Shown here in pieces: positions 5,679 through 7,876 of a DNA stretch of 7,876 nucleotides. Below the pieces are notes generated by a model. That model did no database searches. It saw only the letters and a list, made by a program, of their open reading frames with translations, and was not told the DNA's origin. Within the stretch, counting starts at the first letter, position 1, and each line of letters opens with the position of its first letter. Position numbers and translations under genes: made by a program. The stretch covers positions 1-7,876 of the forward strand of contig JASLRP010000236.1 in NCBI GenBank assembly GCA_030743915.1, written 5' to 3'. The stretch is from SAR202 cluster bacterium. GTDB lineage: Bacteria; Chloroflexota; Dehalococcoidia; Lucifugimonadales; UBA1123.

Positions 5679-6551
5679 ATGGTGCGCAAAGCGATAATTC
5701 CAGTGGCAGGATTCGGCACGAGATTCCTTCCGGTGACAAAAGCCATTCCAAAGAACATGATTCCCGTCCTGGACCATCCGGCTGTCCATTATGCCGTGGC
5801 TGAGGCGGCGCAGGCGGGAATTCGCGACATCGTGTTCGTGGTTTCCAAGAATCAGGAGTCAGTGGAGAGGTACTTTCACAATAACGCCGAGCTTGAAGAC
5901 GCTCTGGACAGCCGCGGCAACGTCGCCAAGGCTGATGAGATGCGGGCTATCGCCAAGTTGGTCAACGTGTCCTCTGTGCTTCAGGAACAGCAACTGGGGC
6001 TGGGTCATGCGGTGCTGATGGCCCGAGACAAGATCGGCGCCGAACCCTTCGCCGTTTTCCTGCCAGACGACATAATCTGGGACGATCATCCGACCATAGG
6101 GGCCATGATCGAGCAGCATAATGAGCACGGAGCCAACGTGATCGCCGTGAAGGAGGTCCCTGATTCGGCAGTCCCATTCCTGGGCATTGTTGACGGCCAA
6201 CCGGTGGGTGAGCATGAATACGCGCTGTCTGGCATGGTCGAAAAACCGAGCCTGGAAGATGCCCCGTCCAATCTGGCGATAATAGGCAGGTACCTGCTGT
6301 CTCCAGAGATATTCGACGTTCTGGAGCGGGTCGAGCCTGGCGCGATTGGCGAGATTCAGTTAACCGATGCCATCAAGATGATGATGGTGGATCCGGGAGT
6401 GCGAGCCTACAGGTTCCCAGGAAGCCACTTCGATGTTGGGACTCCGGCGGGACTTCTGAAGGCGTCAATTTACGCAGCGCTGCAACGGGACGAGATGAAA
6501 GAAGAAATCGTTGAATGGATGAAAGTGACAATCGCTGAGCAAGGCGCATAG
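5679..6551 (+). CDS. galU: UTP-glucose-1-phosphate uridylyltransferase (GalU)
   Basis: GalU makes UDP-glucose from UTP and glucose-1-phosphate in the cytoplasm, supplying sugar for polysaccharides, glycolipids and trehalose-type compounds. From the ATG at 5679 it has 290 residues, the normal length. Motifs in order: the nucleotide loop GFGTRFLPVTKAIPK (11-25, with K25), LGLGHAVLMA (106-115), the metal and nucleotide site FLPDDII (127-133), MVEKP (186-190), PSNLAIIGRYLLSPEIFD (196-213), GEIQLTDAI (224-232) and FDVGTPAGLLKA (251-262). Small departures from the common GalU pattern are PKNM in place of PKEM after K25, and DVGTPAG in place of the usual D-x-G-(D/N)-K-x-G. A GTG at 5670 overlaps the transporter stop as GTGA, but the GGGGG stretch (5663-5668) is too close to it and better placed for the ATG at 5679. 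Genes before and after are closely spaced, so it is probably cotranscribed. Other sugar nucleotidyltransferases are unlikely given the GalU-specific blocks. Confidence 0.93.
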   Translation: MVRKAIIPVAGFGTRFLPVTKAIPKNMIPVLDHPAVHYAVAEAAQAGIRDIVFVVSKNQESVERYFHNNAELEDALDSRGNVAKADEMRAIAKLVNVSSVLQEQQLGLGHAVLMARDKIGAEPFAVFLPDDIIWDDHPTIGAMIEQHNEHGANVIAVKEVPDSAVPFLGIVDGQPVGEHEYALSGMVEKPSLEDAPSNLAIIGRYLLSPEIFDVLERVEPGAIGEIQLTDAIKMMMVDPGVRAYRFPGSHFDVGTPAGLLKASIYAALQRDEMKEEIVEWMKVTIAEQGA

Positions 6552-6581
6552 GCGCAGATGGGAAAACGGGAGGCGCTCATC

Positions 6582-7787
6582 ATGGATAAGGCTCTTAATG
6601 GAATCCGAGTAATAGACCTGACACAGTTTGAAGCAGGCACCTCCTGCACGCAGATGATGGCCTGGCTGGGAGCGGATGTCATCAAAGTCGAGGAGCCGAC
6701 CCGAGGCGACCCTGGCCGCTCGGTTCAGGGTGTTCCTGGCGATGCGGACTCCTCGTACTTTCTTAACCTCAATAACAACAAGCGCAGCGTCGGCCTGAAC
6801 CTCAAGACTGACGAGGGCAAGAAAATATTCTTTGAGCTAGTCAAGCAGGGCGATATTGTTGCCGAAAATCTGGCTCCCGGCGCGCTGGAACGGTTGGGAC
6901 TGGGCTACGACGTGCTGAAAGAGGTCAATCCCAAGATCATCCTGGCACGCATCAAAGGGTTCGGCACCTATGGCCCATATAGCAATATCAAGAGTTTCGA
7001 CCCCGTGGCTCAGGCAGGCGGCGGAGCGCTGGCAGCCACAGGTGATGAAGACGGCCCGCCAGTGCGTCCGGGAGTCACCATTGGCGACACGGGCACCGGG
7101 ATGCACCTGGTAATCGGAATCCTGTCCGCGCTATGGCAGAGGCAGACGACCGGCAAGGGTCAGATGGTCGAGGTGTCAATGCAGGATGCCGTAGTGAATT
7201 TCGCCCGCATATGGATGAACTCCTTCAATGACACCAAGGTGTCGCCTCCTCGGCGAGGCAACGGTTGGGGCGGCAGAGCCGGCGTCGGTACCTTCAAGTC
7301 TGCGCCCGGCGGGCCTGACGATTACATCTACCTGACGGCGATGGCCCGTCGAGGCCGTATGTGGACGGCGATGCTCAAGACTATAGGTCGTGAGGAGTTG
7401 CTTGAAGACCCCGTCTACGCAGACCCGTCGGAGCATCCCGAAGCGTCTCAAGAGATCAACGCCATGATCGAAGAGTGGACGATGAAGCACACCAAGCAAG
7501 AAGGCATGCGGATTTTGGGCGAGGCTGGAGTTCCGGTCAGCGCGGTTTTCAATGCTGAGGACATCTACTATGACGAACACCTGCGCGAGCGCGAGATGAT
7601 CGTCACGATAGACCATCCAGAGCGCGGCGAGTTCATGGTTCCCGGATGCCCGATCAAACTGTCCGACTCTCCCGTTGAGGTCACGCCGGCGCCCCTCCTG
7701 GGAGCGCACACCGCCGAGGTGCTGGGCGAGCTAGCAGGCATCGACGAATCGCGAATCGCCGAGCTTCGAGATGAGAGCGTTGTGTAG
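6582..7787 (+). CDS. Family III CoA-transferase (CaiB/BaiF), formyl-CoA transferase-like
   Basis: This enzyme moves coenzyme A between carboxylic acids through an aspartyl-CoA thioester. The 401-residue protein covers the whole family III fold: IRVIDLTQFEAG at 8-19, MMAWLGADVIKVEEPTRGD at 25-43, NNNKRSVGLNL at 64-74, AENLAPGALERLGLGYD at 94-110, IKGFGTYGPY at 124-133, and a C-terminal APLLGAHTAEVLGEL at 370-384. The catalytic aspartate is D169 in IGDTGTGMHLVIGIL, the same block and number as recalled for Oxalobacter formyl-CoA transferase (GDSNTGMH). The FRC glycine-rich lid is replaced by RRGNGWGGRAG (224-234), so an acceptor other than oxalate is possible. The start is the ATG at 6582, supported by GGGAGG (6568-6573) eight bases upstream; an in-frame ATG at 6558 would add eight residues but has a weaker ribosome site. 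It lies 30 bases after galU, likely on the same transcript. No oxalyl-CoA decarboxylase is present here. Family certain; substrates unknown. Confidence 0.94.
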   Translation: MDKALNGIRVIDLTQFEAGTSCTQMMAWLGADVIKVEEPTRGDPGRSVQGVPGDADSSYFLNLNNNKRSVGLNLKTDEGKKIFFELVKQGDIVAENLAPGALERLGLGYDVLKEVNPKIILARIKGFGTYGPYSNIKSFDPVAQAGGGALAATGDEDGPPVRPGVTIGDTGTGMHLVIGILSALWQRQTTGKGQMVEVSMQDAVVNFARIWMNSFNDTKVSPPRRGNGWGGRAGVGTFKSAPGGPDDYIYLTAMARRGRMWTAMLKTIGREELLEDPVYADPSEHPEASQEINAMIEEWTMKHTKQEGMRILGEAGVPVSAVFNAEDIYYDEHLREREMIVTIDHPERGEFMVPGCPIKLSDSPVEVTPAPLLGAHTAEVLGELAGIDESRIAELRDESVV

Positions 7788-7818
7788 TCGAGCAATTGCA
7801 GCACTTGCTGGAGGTCGC

Positions 7819-7840
7819 TAAATTGGTGATTTCCAATTTA
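7819..7840. repeat. Perfect AT-rich inverted repeat in the 3' noncoding tail
   Basis: TAAATTGG (7819-7826) and CCAATTTA (7833-7840) are exact reverse complements around the 6-base loop TGATTT, 32 bases after the CoA-transferase stop. No T-run follows on the plus strand (CGATGGGAC), so it is a poor intrinsic terminator; on the minus strand it is followed by GCGACC. It could be an operator or a message-end hairpin. The last bases, GGCGGATTGAATGGCGG, might hold a ribosome site and ATG (7870-7872) of a gene beyond the edge, but too little is visible to call it. Confidence 0.5.
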
Positions 7841-7876
7841 CGATGGGACTGAGGGCGAAGGCGGATTGAATGGCGG

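Noticed and set aside
5196..5789. Minus-strand frames over the transporter 3' end and the galU start
   Set aside because: They span two well-supported plus-strand genes, have no ribosome site I can support, and give compositionally odd protein.
7176..7709. 177-codon minus-strand frame opposite the CoA-transferase
   Set aside because: Its product resembles no family, and the plus-strand protein is conserved through the whole interval.
7788..7818. Short repeats GCAATTGC and CAGCACTTGCTG after the last stop, as a terminator
   Set aside because: The stems are 4-5 bp with tiny loops and no T-run, so they do not support an intrinsic terminator.

Overview
The window reads as ordinary chromosomal DNA from a bacterium of moderately high GC. 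Every gene is recognisable except one small membrane protein. The taxon cannot be fixed from sequence alone. The mix of an MCP and CheW, a short-chain dehydrogenase, a DUF718 sugar mutarotase, an MFS exporter, GalU and a family III CoA-transferase, together with the protein style, would suit a Chloroflexota (Dehalococcoidia/SAR202-like) genome. That placement is inference. I see no rRNA, tRNA, CRISPR array, insertion sequence or phage gene.

Layout. (1) Bases 1-2340, plus strand: the 3' part of a methyl-accepting chemotaxis protein, then a bulged hairpin in a 75-base gap, then cheW. The unit closes with a strong intrinsic terminator (2288-2339). (2) Bases 2364-4101, minus strand, read right to left: an unknown 180-residue protein with two membrane segments, a DUF718 / L-rhamnose mutarotase-like protein, and a classical SDR oxidoreductase. 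The last two are 20 bases apart and look like a small sugar-oxidation module. (3) Bases 4102-4380: a divergent promoter region with a sigma-70-like promoter candidate in each direction. (4) Bases 4381-7787, plus strand: an MFS transporter, galU (UTP-glucose-1-phosphate uridylyltransferase) and a formyl-CoA-transferase-like CaiB/BaiF enzyme, with gaps of 5 and 30 bases, so probably one transcript. (5) Bases 7788-7876: a noncoding tail with a perfect AT-rich hairpin.

How they may work together. MCP and CheW are adjacent parts of a chemosensory array; no CheA, CheR or CheB is present here. The mutarotase would interconvert anomers of a (deoxy)sugar and the SDR could oxidise the sugar at C1, a common start for non-phosphorylative sugar breakdown. 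The plus-strand trio has no obvious shared pathway.

I found no convincing previously undescribed system. The points most worth a second look are the start of the mutarotase (a perfect TATAAT box overlaps one candidate ATG, and the family-length start would be a rare ATC codon), the unknown two-membrane-segment protein, and a 15-residue duplication inside the HAMP region of the chemoreceptor.
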